This document shows, one piece after another, positions 26,876 through 35,623 of a DNA stretch of 60,530 nt. Source of the stretch: Eubacterium sp. Lineage in GTDB: Bacteria; Bacillota; Clostridia; Lachnospirales; Lachnospiraceae. Location of the stretch: the NCBI GenBank assembly GCA_017437905.1, contig JAFRWY010000086.1, positions 1 through 60,530 on the forward strand, read 5' to 3'. A program made the translations under genes and the position numbers. Under the pieces are notes generated by a model. That model was not told the DNA's origin. It was given only the letters and a program-made list of their open reading frames with translations, and made no database searches. Within the stretch, counting starts at the first letter, position 1. Each line of letters opens with the position of its first letter.

Positions 26876-28090
26876 CTATTTTCCGGTGGTTGCTTCCTTT
26901 GCGGCAGATGCTTCCTCTGCCGGCGGATCCTTCGCATACAGCGCTTTCAGAAGTAAGGGTGTCAGGATGGAGCTTATGATGATCAGCAGGATCACCGCCG
27001 TGAAGTAGGCCGGTTCCAGCATCCCGGCTTTCAGCCCGCGCTGCGCCACGATCAGCGCCACCTCACCACGGGTCATCATGCCAACCCCCACCTTCAGCGC
27101 ATTATGTCCGCGGTAGCCCAGGAACCGGGCGGTAAGGCCGCAGCCCAATACCTTGGACACCAGTCCCACGGCCACGAAGGCCAGGGAGAACCAGAGGATG
27201 GTCATATCCAGGGTCCGGATGTTGGTCTGCAGACCGATACTGCAGAAGAACACGGGGCCGAATATGATGTAAGAGTTGGTGTCCATCTTCTGGGTGATGT
27301 ATTCCGAGTCCCGGAGTGAACAGAGGATGACGCCGGCGACGTAAGCGCCGGTGATGTCCGCCACACCGAAATATCTGTCCGCCACATAGGAAAGTCCGAA
27401 GGCCAGAGCGATACCCAGGATCGGGATCCGGCGGGTATGGGGATGCCGGTTGTCGTACCATTTGAAGAGCTTGTATATGATGATGCCGAGGACGACGGCC
27501 AGGGCGAAGAAGGCCAGAGTACGAAGCAGAACACCCCCCACATCCGAGTCCGGCTTCTTAAAGCCGATGACCACGGTGAGGACGATGATGCCGATGACAT
27601 CATCGATGATGGCTGCGCTCATGATGGTCTGGCCCAGCTCTCCCGAAAGCTTGCCCATCTCCCGCAGAGTGGACACGGTGATGCTGACGGAGGTTGCGGT
27701 AAGGATGGTACCGATGAAGATCGCCCGGTAGAACTCCTCCGAGCCGATGGCGGAGAATCCGTAAAATGCCATGTACAGCAGGGTTCCGAGAACCAGGGGA
27801 ACGAAGACGCCGGTGCAGGCGATGATAGTGGCCTTTACACCGGTTTTCTTCAGATCGGAAATGTTGGTCTCCAGACCGGCGGTGAACATCAGGATGATGA
27901 CGCCGATCTCGGCCATGCCTGCCAGGAAATCCGATGATTCCACCAGATTCAGAAGACTGGGGCCGATGAGGAGTCCGGCGATGATCTCACCGGCGACCTG
28001 AGGTGCTTTGCATTTCCGGGCCAGAAGACCGAAGAACTTGGCAGCTACAATGATGATGGCAAGTTGCCTTAAGATGTCTAATGTATCCAT
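26876..28090 (-). CDS. CPA2 family cation/proton antiporter (KefB/NapA-like)
   Basis: A 404-residue protein with 12-13 membrane helices. Features include KCKAPQVAGEIIAGLLIGPS in helices 2-3, FTAGLETNISDLKKTG, the ion-site region SAAIIDDVIGIIVLTVV with the paired Asp residues of electroneutral or electrogenic exchangers, and GMMTRGEVALIVAQRG. It exchanges Na+ or K+ for protons. There is no TrkA-N regulatory domain, so it is the short type. The start is at 28090 because GAGG precedes it. It is transcribed alone from the promoter at 28187-28215. Confidence 0.93.
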   Translation of the reverse strand: MDTLDILRQLAIIIVAAKFFGLLARKCKAPQVAGEIIAGLLIGPSLLNLVESSDFLAGMAEIGVIILMFTAGLETNISDLKKTGVKATIIACTGVFVPLVLGTLLYMAFYGFSAIGSEEFYRAIFIGTILTATSVSITVSTLREMGKLSGELGQTIMSAAIIDDVIGIIVLTVVIGFKKPDSDVGGVLLRTLAFFALAVVLGIIIYKLFKWYDNRHPHTRRIPILGIALAFGLSYVADRYFGVADITGAYVAGVILCSLRDSEYITQKMDTNSYIIFGPVFFCSIGLQTNIRTLDMTILWFSLAFVAVGLVSKVLGCGLTARFLGYRGHNALKVGVGMMTRGEVALIVAQRGLKAGMLEPAYFTAVILLIIISSILTPLLLKALYAKDPPAEEASAAKEATTGK

Positions 28091-28186
28091 GATTTGCCTC
28101 GAATAATTATAATAACGGATGGAAGGGACCGGCGGATATGCCGGCACATTTTCAGATTCGTACCGTATGGAATCCGAACGCCCCCT

Positions 28187-28215
28187 ATCATAGCACTTTT
28201 GATGAGGGGATACAA
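28187..28215 (-). promoter_or_regulatory. Promoter for the antiporter gene
   Basis: On the minus strand TTGTAT (28215-28210), 17 bases, TATGAT (28192-28187). Confidence 0.7.
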
Positions 28216-28282
28216 GCCACGTTTTTTATGAACGCATACGGTTCTCGAAAAGCCCGATGGCGTTTCGGAATCTTGCAATATC

Positions 28283-28311
28283 TTGCGGTAACCACAGTCG
28301 TGTGATAAAAT
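28283..28311 (+). promoter_or_regulatory. Promoter for the ABC importer operon
   Basis: TTGCGG (28283-28288), 17 bases, TAAAAT (28306-28311), 40 bases before the lipoprotein ATG. Confidence 0.7.
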
Positions 28312-28350
28312 GATTTTTTGGGAGTGCAGCCGAAAGAAAGGACGGATATC

Positions 28351-29481
28351 ATGAAAACTGTAAAACGGAGCAAAGTGTTTGGCAGGAGGATCCTGGCTGT
28401 TTTGATGCTGCTTGTGATGGCTCTGGGACTTGTGGCTTGCGGAGGTTCGAAGGACGGATCTACGGCCGTCGCAGGAACCGGCGAGGCGGATACGCAGAAG
28501 GGAAGCGAAGAGAACTCTTCTAAGGCGGGTGAAGCAGATACGGCGAAGACGGATGCTGTAACGACAAGTGAGACGGATGCCACGGAGGAAAAGATTTCGG
28601 ATGATGTTACAATCCGCATCGGTTCTCTGAAGGGCCCCACTACCATGGGACTGGTGAATCTGATGAAGGCCTCCGAGGACGGCGCGACGAAGGGAACCTA
28701 CGAGTTCCGCATGGAGACCCAGCCGGACGTGATCGCGGCTGCATTTGCATCGGGAGAACTGGACATCGCACTGGTGCCGGCAAATCTCGGAGCAACTCTG
28801 TATAAGAAGACAGAGGGCAGGACCAAAGCTCTCTATGTAAATACACTGGGTGTGATCTACTGTGTAACGGCAGATGAGAGCATCCACTCTGTCAGGGATC
28901 TGGCAGGAAAGACCGTGCTTTCCACCGGCCAGGGCGCAACTCCGGAATATGCGCTGGCATATCTTCTGAAGGAAAATGGTATTACGGACTGCAAGGTGGA
29001 ATTTAAGTCCGAGGCAACGGAGATCGCGGCACTGCTGGCAGAGGATCCGATGCAGATCGCCATTCTGCCGCAGCCCTTTGTAACCGTGGCAGAAAAGCAG
29101 AATGAAGCACTGAAGACCGCATTTTCCCTGACAGACGAATGGGATGCTCTGGGCACGGATTCCAGGTTCCTTACGGGCGTTACCATCGTTCGCAGTGATT
29201 TCCTGGAGGCACATCCGGAAGCGGTGCAGACCTTCATGGAAGAGGCGAAGGACAGTGCGGAGAAGGCTGTGTCCGACGTTGACGGCACCGCGGAGCTGGT
29301 GGCAGACTACGGTATCATCGAGAAAGCGCCCATCGCGAAGCTGGCGCTGCCGCAGTGCAACATCGTCTTTCTGGACGGCGCGGAGATGAAGAGCGCTCTC
29401 AGTGGATACCTGCAGACTCTGTTTGATCAGAATCCGAAGTCGGTCGGAGGAGCGATGCCGGGAGAGGATTTCTATTATTAA
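28351..29481 (+). CDS. ABC importer substrate-binding lipoprotein (SsuA/NitT class)
   Basis: A 376-residue lipoprotein with lipobox LGLVAC followed by a Ser/Thr/Glu-rich linker. The binding domain begins near 85 with VTIRIGSLKGPTTMGLVNLM and has FASGELDIALVPANLGATLY, DLAGKTVLSTGQGATPEYAL and the closing helices. This pattern is that of periplasmic-type proteins for sulfonates, nitrate/taurine or thiamine precursors. The ligand cannot be told. It heads a three-gene operon with its permease and ATPase. Confidence 0.93.
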   Translation: MKTVKRSKVFGRRILAVLMLLVMALGLVACGGSKDGSTAVAGTGEADTQKGSEENSSKAGEADTAKTDAVTTSETDATEEKISDDVTIRIGSLKGPTTMGLVNLMKASEDGATKGTYEFRMETQPDVIAAAFASGELDIALVPANLGATLYKKTEGRTKALYVNTLGVIYCVTADESIHSVRDLAGKTVLSTGQGATPEYALAYLLKENGITDCKVEFKSEATEIAALLAEDPMQIAILPQPFVTVAEKQNEALKTAFSLTDEWDALGTDSRFLTGVTIVRSDFLEAHPEAVQTFMEEAKDSAEKAVSDVDGTAELVADYGIIEKAPIAKLALPQCNIVFLDGAEMKSALSGYLQTLFDQNPKSVGGAMPGEDFYY

Positions 29482-29522
29482 GAGTGGTAATTCACGGAGC
29501 GTGGGATTGCGAAGTGTGAAAT

Positions 29523-30245
29523 ATGAAAAAAATGATCATCATCTGCATATGGCTCCTTCTGTGGCAGGGGATTGCATTACTGGTAGGAAATAATATCCTC
29601 CTGGTGGGCCCCTGGGAGACTTTATGCGCGTTGGTGCGTCTGGCGGGAACGGGAGAGTTCTGGCAGTCCCTGGGCTGGACATTTCTCCGGCTGCTGCTGG
29701 GGATCCTGCTGGGAACGGGTCTGGGATTTCTGCTGGCTTACGCAGCAAACCGGAAAACCCTGCTGCGGGAATTCCTGCAGCCGGCGGTGCATTTTATCAA
29801 AGCCATCCCCGTGGTGAGCTTCGTGATCCTGCTTCTGATCTGGACCGGAAATACCTGGGTGGCGTTTTACGTCGTGTCGCTGGTGACCTTCCCCATCGCA
29901 TACCTGAATATGTTAAGCGGACTGTCGGCCATGGACCCGAAACTCACGGAAATGGCGAAGGTCTTCCGGATGTCCGGAGGCAGACGGTTTCGCTATGTGG
30001 AGCTTCCACAGCTCCGCGCCAGTCTTTCGGCGGCCCTGGCTCTGACTGTGGGCATGGGCTTCAAGAGCGGCATCGCAGCGGAGGTCATCGGACAGGCACT
30101 GCACACCATCGGAAATGAAATGTACCGTTCCAAGATCTACCTGGAGACTGCGGAACTCTTCGCCTGGACAGCGGTAGTGATCCTGTGCTCCTGGCTGACG
30201 GAGAAGGGGCTCCAGCTGCTGCTCCGAAGGGTAAGCGGGAAATGA
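29523..30245 (+). CDS. ABC importer permease (SsuC/TauC-like)
   Basis: A 240-residue protein with about six membrane helices. The coupling loop for the ATPase (EMAKVFRMSGGRRFRYVELP) carries the conserved Gly of binding-protein-dependent permeases, and GFKSGIAAEVIGQ follows in the last part. The start at 29523 lies 41 bases after the lipoprotein gene. Confidence 0.93.
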   Translation: MKKMIIICIWLLLWQGIALLVGNNILLVGPWETLCALVRLAGTGEFWQSLGWTFLRLLLGILLGTGLGFLLAYAANRKTLLREFLQPAVHFIKAIPVVSFVILLLIWTGNTWVAFYVVSLVTFPIAYLNMLSGLSAMDPKLTEMAKVFRMSGGRRFRYVELPQLRASLSAALALTVGMGFKSGIAAEVIGQALHTIGNEMYRSKIYLETAELFAWTAVVILCSWLTEKGLQLLLRRVSGK

Positions 30246-30264
30246 TATATGAGAGGAACCAAGC

Positions 30265-30927
30265 ATGAAGATCCATGCCGATAAACTGTATAAGCGCGTC
30301 GAAACCATGGACGGTTCGGAGGGAGCGTATATGCTCCGGCCCATCTCCTTTGAGATCGAACAGGGAGAACATGTCCTTGTGACAGGCGCATCCGGCAGCG
30401 GGAAAACCACGCTGCTTTCTTTGATTGCGGGCTTGCAGAAACCCACCGGCGGAGAACTGACGCATATGGTGGATGGAGGAGCATCGGAGAAGGCACCGAG
30501 TGATAGCCGTGTGTCCATGATGTTTCAGGAGAATCGTCTGTTGAATGAGCTTTCCGCGGTGCGAAATATTCAGGTGATCCTGCCGAAACACTTCAAAAAA
30601 ACGGATGACAAGGCGGAAACACCGGGATCAGTGGAAGCGCTCATTCGCCGGCATTTGGAACGTGTCCTTCCCGGAGTTTCCATAGATAAGCCGGTGTCGG
30701 AACTCTCCGGCGGGGAGCGACGCCGCGTGGCGCTGGTGCGTGCGATCCTTGCGCCGGGAGAGGAGCTGCTGCTGGACGAGCCGTTTACCGGACTGGATGA
30801 GGCGGCGACGCAGACGGTGAAGGACTACATCGAGATAGAAACGGTGGGACGAACCGTGCTGCTGACAGACCACGAAGGAACACATTTTTCTGAGTGGCGG
30901 AAGATGAATTGTGCGCGCTGGCAATGA
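30265..30927 (+). CDS. ABC importer ATPase
   Basis: A 220-residue ATPase. Walker A is GASGSGKTTL, the Q-loop MMFQENRLL, the signature LSGGERRRVALVRAIL, Walker B ELLLDEPFTGLDE and the switch His in LTDHEG. It energises the preceding permease. Its TGA at 30925-30927 lies inside the left inverted end of the 265-bp element that follows; whether that element trimmed the original C-terminus cannot be told. Confidence 0.93.
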   Translation: MKIHADKLYKRVETMDGSEGAYMLRPISFEIEQGEHVLVTGASGSGKTTLLSLIAGLQKPTGGELTHMVDGGASEKAPSDSRVSMMFQENRLLNELSAVRNIQVILPKHFKKTDDKAETPGSVEALIRRHLERVLPGVSIDKPVSELSGGERRRVALVRAILAPGEELLLDEPFTGLDEAATQTVKDYIEIETVGRTVLLTDHEGTHFSEWRKMNCARWQ

Positions 30928-31188
30928 ACCATGCACAGACGCGAGATTCGCTGTGTGGGAGCTCGCTCCCACACACAGCGGAATCGAAGCGGATGTATAT
31001 GCGCGAACAATAAGCCGAGCGGGCATGCTTGCATGCCCATTCGGCTAATGTCGCGACATCGAGCGAAGCGAGACGGCGAATGCCGTGACATCGACGGGCG
31101 CTGCAGCACGGTGTGCTGCGATAAGCGCCGAATCGACCAAGCCGGCAGGCACGACTGCGAGGTGTCCGGAGATGGCGGCATGGTTCAT
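30924..31188. repeat. 265-bp palindrome-rich element with 11-bp inverted ends
   Basis: The ends ATGAACCATGC (30924-30934) and GCATGGTTCAT (31178-31188) are perfect inverted repeats. Inside are separate hairpins at 30945-30985, 31013-31046, the perfect palindrome ATGTCGCGACAT at 31048-31059, and GCAGCAC/GTGCTGC at 31103-31119. No transposase or protein gene is inside. It fills the gap between the ABC ATPase and hydrogenase genes. Confidence 0.8.
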
Positions 31189-31216
31189 ATAAGAATGGAA
31201 TAACAAGGAGACTGAC

Positions 31217-32698
31217 ATGATAACGAACGACCAGGGCATCGTAAGCCTGAAACATAAAATACTTGAAGGGGTTGCGCGTCTGGCATGGAATGACAACCTG
31301 ACGGAGGAAGCAAAGGATGCGCTGGTGTATCAGCTGATCCCGGGTCCCATCGCGCAGTATCGGTGCTGCATCTACAAGGAGCGTGAGATCGTGCGGCAGC
31401 GGATCCGTCTGGCGGAAGGACTCTGTCCCACGGCAGATCCGGATCGGCAGTCGGATAATGTGATCCAGATGATTAGTCCGGCCTGTGAGGAGTGTCCCAT
31501 TTCCTCGTATACCGTGACCGACAACTGCCGGCTCTGCGTGGGCAAGCCCTGCCAGAGCTCCTGCAACTTCGGAGCGATCTCCATCGGCCATCACCGTTCC
31601 CATATCGATCCCTCCAAATGTAAGGAGTGCGGGAAATGTGCGGAGGCCTGTCCTTACTCGGCCATCGCGCATCTGGAGCGTCCATGTAAGAAGGCCTGTC
31701 CGGCAGGGGCCATCACTTACGATGAGTATGGGATCTGCAGGATCGATGAATCGAAGTGCGTTCAGTGCGGACACTGTATCCATGCGTGCCCCTTCGGAGC
31801 CATTTCCGCAAAATCGTATTTAGTTGACATAATCCGAGAGATAAAAGCCGGGAAGAAGGTCATCGCCATGTGTGCGCCGGCTACGGAGGGCCAGTTCGGA
31901 GCGGACATTTCCATGGCATCCGTTCGTGCCGCGCTGCAAAAGATGGGTTTTGCGGACATGGTGGAGGTGGGTCTCGGCGGAGACATGACGGCGGCCTACG
32001 AATCCAGGGAGTGGGCGGAGGCACTGGAGACAGGGCGGAAGATGACCACCTCCTGCTGCCCTGCATTTATTAATCTGCTCCGGAAGCAGTTCCCGCAGCA
32101 GTTCGAGGAGAACAAATCCGAGATCGTGTCACCCATGTGCGCGGTCTCCAGGTATCTGAAAGCCATGAATCCCGGGTGTGTTACGGTGTTTATCGGGCCC
32201 TGTGTGGCGAAGAAGGCGGAATCGCAGGATCCGTCAGTGCCGGATAACGCGGATTACGTCATGACCTACGGCGAGTTCCGGGCGCTGCTTCGGTCGAAGG
32301 AGGTGGAGATGGAGCCGGTTGAGGAGGGTTACCAGGAGGCTACCGTCTTCGGCAAGCGTTTCGCGGCCAGCGGCGGAGTGGCAAATGCGGTGATGGAATG
32401 CATGCAGGAGCGCGGCGTGGATACTTCCCGGATCAGGCTCCGCAAATGTGCGGGTCCGAAAGACTGTATCCAGGCGGTGACGCTGCTGAAGTTCGGTAAG
32501 CTGCCGGAGGATTTTATCGAAGGTATGTACTGTCCCGGGGGCTGTGTCGGCGGACCCTCGAAGCATAAGGCGGAAAATGAGATCATGCGTGCCCGGGAGG
32601 GCCTGCTACAGAAGGCGGAGGACCGGAAGGTGCTGGAGAATCTTGAGAAGTATCCCATGGACAGATTCTCCATGTACCGCGACGGGAGGATGGACTGA
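31217..32698 (+). CDS. [FeFe] hydrogenase, group-B-like, monomeric with ferredoxin domain
   Basis: A 493-residue cytosolic iron-sulfur enzyme. Several cysteine-rich motifs lie in the N-terminal 200 residues, including CKECGKCAEACPYSA and CVQCGHCIHACPFGA, enough for at least two 4Fe-4S clusters. The H-cluster motifs are TSCCPAF near 279, GPCVAKKAE near 328 and MYCPGGCVGGP near 437. The TSCCPAF form and the domain order fit group B rather than the NADH-linked A type. It is expected to couple ferredoxin to H2, though group B enzymes are little studied. It may be read through from the ABC importer operon, as no terminator is seen between. Confidence 0.9.
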   Translation: MITNDQGIVSLKHKILEGVARLAWNDNLTEEAKDALVYQLIPGPIAQYRCCIYKEREIVRQRIRLAEGLCPTADPDRQSDNVIQMISPACEECPISSYTVTDNCRLCVGKPCQSSCNFGAISIGHHRSHIDPSKCKECGKCAEACPYSAIAHLERPCKKACPAGAITYDEYGICRIDESKCVQCGHCIHACPFGAISAKSYLVDIIREIKAGKKVIAMCAPATEGQFGADISMASVRAALQKMGFADMVEVGLGGDMTAAYESREWAEALETGRKMTTSCCPAFINLLRKQFPQQFEENKSEIVSPMCAVSRYLKAMNPGCVTVFIGPCVAKKAESQDPSVPDNADYVMTYGEFRALLRSKEVEMEPVEEGYQEATVFGKRFAASGGVANAVMECMQERGVDTSRIRLRKCAGPKDCIQAVTLLKFGKLPEDFIEGMYCPGGCVGGPSKHKAENEIMRAREGLLQKAEDRKVLENLEKYPMDRFSMYRDGRMD

Positions 32699-32710
32699 CA
32701 CAGAAAAACG

Positions 32711-32739
32711 TGGACGGTCTGCAGACCGTGTGATAGAAT
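32711..32739 (+). promoter_or_regulatory. Putative promoter overlapped by a 16-bp perfect palindrome
   Basis: TGGACG (32711-32716), 17 bases, TAGAAT (32734-32739). The palindrome ACGGTCTGCAGACCGT (32714-32729) covers the spacer, as a repressor operator would. It lies 150 bases before the small gene at 32889. Confidence 0.5.
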
Positions 32740-32888
32740 TAGGTCGGAAGGCCGCAAATGACCTTCCTGCACATAAAGAGTGCAGCGATATCATAGTTGG
32801 GGCAGGACACTTTTGGCCGCGGCATCATAGAGCGTGAGAAGTGATAAAACCCCGGAGAGACATTTCCGGGAGGGAGAAGGAGGATATT

Positions 32889-33254
32889 ATGGCAGCGAAT
32901 ATGACTTTTGAACAGGCTCTGAATCTGTACAAGATCCGGTACCGTGTGATGTATCACAATTATCTGGAGAGTCTGGCGGATCCGAATGCGTACATTACGC
33001 TGGAGAACATGTACGGTCGTCTCATGGAGATGCGATATGTTCTGATGGAGCTTTATAACGTGACCGAAGATGAGCTGGAGGGCCTTGCGGATGACGCCAA
33101 GAACGACCGGCCGGTGATCATCACCCGCGGAGATCATATCCGTACCATGACGGATGAAGAGCTGGCGGATATGTTCCTGGATGTAAAGGAAGGTAAACTG
33201 AATCCGGCGGAGATTACCGTGGACTGGCTGAAGGTGGAGGGTGAATTCCTGTAA
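32889..33254 (+). CDS. Small helical protein, unknown function
   Basis: A 121-residue acidic protein without membrane segment or signal. ATG 32889 follows GGAGGGAGAAGGAGG. The first 65 residues are helical (NMTFEQALNLYKIRYRVMYH...). The end (MTDEELADMFLDVKEGKLNP, then WLKVEGEFL) resembles tails of small phage-like or regulatory proteins with a conserved Trp-Leu-Lys. I do not recognise a family. Confidence 0.8.
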   Translation: MAANMTFEQALNLYKIRYRVMYHNYLESLADPNAYITLENMYGRLMEMRYVLMELYNVTEDELEGLADDAKNDRPVIITRGDHIRTMTDEELADMFLDVKEGKLNPAEITVDWLKVEGEFL

Positions 33255-33332
33255 ATCCCGGGTTGTGCAGACACAAAGCCGGACGGCATGGGTTTTTCTT
33301 GCTGATTAATAAAAGAGAAGAGCTACCGAACA

Positions 33333-33390
33333 GGCGCGGACGGGAGGCGTGTGTGATATGCATGGCCGGAACACAGTCCGCGCCGTTTTA
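33333..33390 (+). terminator. Long-stem hairpin, possible terminator before tatD
   Basis: A perfect 9-bp GC-rich stem (33333-33341 with 33376-33384) is followed by GTTTTA. The loop is long (34 bases), so it could instead be leader structure for tatD. Confidence 0.5.
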
Positions 33391-33411
33391 TCATAAAAAA
33401 GGTGAAAGAGA

Positions 33412-34212
33412 ATGGAAAAGAAAGAGTATTACGATATCGGGCTTAATCTGTTCTGCTCGCAGTTTAAGCACCCGGACAAGGTGCTGCAGCGGGCGGCAGA
33501 GGCGGGTGTGACCTGCATACTGACGGGCTCTGATCCAAAGGAAAATCAGACCATAGATACCTACCTGAAGGACCATCCGGAGGTGACGGTTTACGGCACG
33601 GCGGGACAGCATCCGCACAATGCGGATCATTTCTCGGAAGAGGTTCTGGAGGAGGTGCGCCGGATCTACACGGTGAATCCCCGCGTTGTGGCCGTAGGAG
33701 AATGCGGACTGGATTATAACCGTATGTTTTCGACAAAGGAGAATCAGCTGAGAACGCTGGAACGGTATGTGGCATTGGCAGAGGAGCTGCAGGCTCCCAT
33801 GTTCCTGCATGAGCGGGATGCGACGGAGGATTTTGCAGCGGTTTTTTCTGCGGTACCTGAGGTGGTGAAACGCTCTGTGGTGCATTGCTTCACCGGGGAT
33901 CGGGCAACGGCGGAGAAGTATCTGGACATGGGCTTCTCCATTGGTGTAACGGGCTGGATCTGCGATGACAGAAGAGCGGAGGAACTGAGGGATGCGGTCA
34001 GAGTGATCCCGAAGGACCGTATCCTGATCGAGACGGATGCGCCGTACCTTACTCCACGGAACGTGAAGGATCTCGGTCGGACAAATGTACCGGAGAACAT
34101 CGTCTATGTGGCGCGCACGTTGGCGGACTATATGCAGCTTCCGGAGGAAGAACTGATCCGCTGTACGGTTGAAAATACCAAAAGAGTATTCGGAATCGGA
34201 CAGGATCGGTGA
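33412..34212 (+). CDS. tatD: TatD family metal-dependent deoxyribonuclease
   Basis: A 266-residue TIM-barrel hydrolase. It starts YYDIGLNLFCSQFKHPDKVL, the DIGxNL form of TatD proper rather than the HxH form of YcfH or YjjV. Metal and catalytic residues lie in GTAGQHPHNA, VAVGECGLDYNR, MFLHERDA, VVHCFTGDR and ILIETDAPYL. TatD acts as a DNA exonuclease linked to repair and DNA decay. Length matches the family. GAAAGAG lies before the ATG. Confidence 0.95.
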   Translation: MEKKEYYDIGLNLFCSQFKHPDKVLQRAAEAGVTCILTGSDPKENQTIDTYLKDHPEVTVYGTAGQHPHNADHFSEEVLEEVRRIYTVNPRVVAVGECGLDYNRMFSTKENQLRTLERYVALAEELQAPMFLHERDATEDFAAVFSAVPEVVKRSVVHCFTGDRATAEKYLDMGFSIGVTGWICDDRRAEELRDAVRVIPKDRILIETDAPYLTPRNVKDLGRTNVPENIVYVARTLADYMQLPEEELIRCTVENTKRVFGIGQDR

Positions 34213-34284
34213 TCATCCGCAACATGCGGCCGCAGAAACGATTTTTAAATGACGGCCCTTTCTATGTTCGGGCGTTGTGTATGG

Positions 34285-34482
34285 TTATTCACCCGGCATA
34301 TCCAGCATGGAATCCGGGTTGGTCTGATTTGCCTGATCCACGGCGGTATTTGCCTTGTCGATCAGATTCTTTGCCAGATCCACCTGCTGATCGCCTACGG
34401 TTTTTTCCGGGCCGCAGCCGGTCAGAAGGGCTGCTGTGCCGAAAACCAGAAGCGAAGCAAGAAGTAAAAGACGTTTCTTCAT
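34285..34482 (-). CDS. Small lipoprotein, 65 residues
   Basis: Start at 34482, 9 bases after GGAGG. MKKRLLLLASLLVFGTAALL leads to lipobox LTGC, so it should be a membrane-anchored lipoprotein with a mature part of only about 43 residues (VDLAKNLIDKANTAVDQANQ), probably one amphipathic helix. No function is known. It is convergent with tatD. Confidence 0.8.
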   Translation of the reverse strand: MKKRLLLLASLLVFGTAALLTGCGPEKTVGDQQVDLAKNLIDKANTAVDQANQTNPDSMLDMPGE

Positions 34483-34712
34483 AACTGTAAACCTCCGTAT
34501 GGGTACCATTTGAACCGATTCGCAGCGCCGAATGCCTGCAGAATCTTTTTCTGTAAAAACAGAGTACACCCATTTCCACGCAACGTCAATTCGTTTCTTC
34601 GGAAGAACAGATCCAAATGGGAGGATATGACGCGAAATAAAAAGGCGGTTCGGATGATTCAACGAGGAATCATTCTGCCTGAAAATAGGACACAAAATAT
34701 TCACAATTACTG

Positions 34713-34739
34713 TTAGCACTCACGCTTGACGAGTGCTAA
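34713..34739 (+). promoter_or_regulatory. Perfect CIRCE operator (HrcA binding site)
   Basis: TTAGCACTC (34713-34721), 9 bases, GAGTGCTAA (34731-34739) matches the CIRCE consensus exactly. HrcA represses at such sites until heat stress. Confidence 0.98.
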
Positions 34740-34754
34740 CAGAAGTGGTATAAC
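34726..34754 (+). promoter_or_regulatory. hsp20 promoter embedded in CIRCE
   Basis: TTGACG (34726-34731), 17 bases, TATAAC (34749-34754). The -35 box lies in the CIRCE spacer and right arm, so HrcA would block RNA polymerase. Confidence 0.88.
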
Positions 34755-34839
34755 AGAATCAACAAAAGAAAAACACCTCACCGAAGGGTGAGTGGCATGC
34801 AGTCCCAACAGACTGCATAAGAAGAAAGGAGCGTTGAGT

Positions 34840-35277
34840 ATGTATTACCCGAATATTTTTAAAGGAACCGTTATGGATGATCTGATGAATGAGCTGATGG
34901 GCTACCCCTGCAACCTGGAGAAGGAGAAGGAAGTACCGGAAAGCATCGGCCGTATGGCTGCTGATGTAAAGGAGTATGACGACAGATATGAACTTGATCT
35001 GGAGCTTCCGGGATTCAGGAAAGAGGAAGTGAAAGTCGAGCTGGAGGATGGCTACCTGAAGATCTTTGCGGAGCATAGTGAAGAGACGGAAAAGAAGGAT
35101 GATGATGGCAAGTACCTTCGGAAGGAACGTCATTGCGGCAAGCTGCAGAGAAACTTCTACGTAGGCCCAAGGATCAAGAAGGATGGTATCAAGGCTGCGT
35201 TTGAAAACGGAGTTCTTGCATTGACGGTACAGAAAGAGAAGGAGGAAGAGAAGAAGGAAATCATAGATATCCTGTAA
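34840..35277 (+). CDS. hsp20: Small heat-shock protein Hsp20
   Basis: A 145-residue alpha-crystallin-type chaperone that holds unfolding proteins without ATP. The alpha-crystallin domain (about 40-135) has YDDRYELDLELPGFRKEEVK, LKIFAEHSEE and the closing ENGVLALTVQKEK. The IxI-like tail motif is in KKEIIDIL. ATG 34840 follows AAAGGAG. Control is by HrcA through the CIRCE site upstream. Confidence 0.96.
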   Translation: MYYPNIFKGTVMDDLMNELMGYPCNLEKEKEVPESIGRMAADVKEYDDRYELDLELPGFRKEEVKVELEDGYLKIFAEHSEETEKKDDDGKYLRKERHCGKLQRNFYVGPRIKKDGIKAAFENGVLALTVQKEKEEEKKEIIDIL

Positions 35278-35623
35278 ACTGAAATGTCTGAGCCTTATTT
35301 GGCTGACCTCTAAAGAAATAAGATAGAGTGAGATGTTTCCGCCCCTCTGCCTGAAAGGCAGGGGGGCGGATTTTGTCCTGTATGAAAATGCCAGACCGGC
35401 AGATAGGGATGTTTTTGAAATCGGATAAGCTCCATTTGCCGAAATGATTTTTTCACGGAATACGTAGATGAATTAAAAAGAGCAAAAAAATGGGACATTT
35501 TTTTCGAGGTTGAGGAAGAAAGGGTGTCTTAATTGTTATAGACACCAGAATCAACAGGCTTGCGGAAGCTGAAGGAATGTGATAACGTTATCCGCAAATG
35601 CTTGTCGACAGAAGGATATCCAT
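35278..35623. other. 346-bp intergenic region
   Basis: No gene is supported. It contains the hsp20 terminator (35339-35375), a GGTGTC/GACACC hairpin near 35523-35546, and the perfect palindrome GATAACGTTATC at 35581-35592, a possible operator 31 bases before the sigma gene. Confidence 0.6.
35339..35375 (+). terminator. hsp20 terminator
   Basis: A 14-bp stem (35339-35352 with 35356-35369, one G-T pair), loop GAA, then ATTTTG. Confidence 0.85.

Larger units (their letters stand above)
34483..34839. other. 357-bp divergent regulatory region
   Basis: No gene is supported. It holds the CIRCE operator and promoter of hsp20 and, in the hsp20 leader, two small hairpins: CTCACC/GGGTGAG near 34777-34793 and ATGCAGTC/GACTGCAT near 34797-34818. 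Confidence 0.7.

Noticed and set aside
30785-31783. 332-codon minus-strand frame through the palindromic element
   Set aside because: It overlaps two real genes on the other strand and crosses hairpins; no ribosome site or family resemblance.
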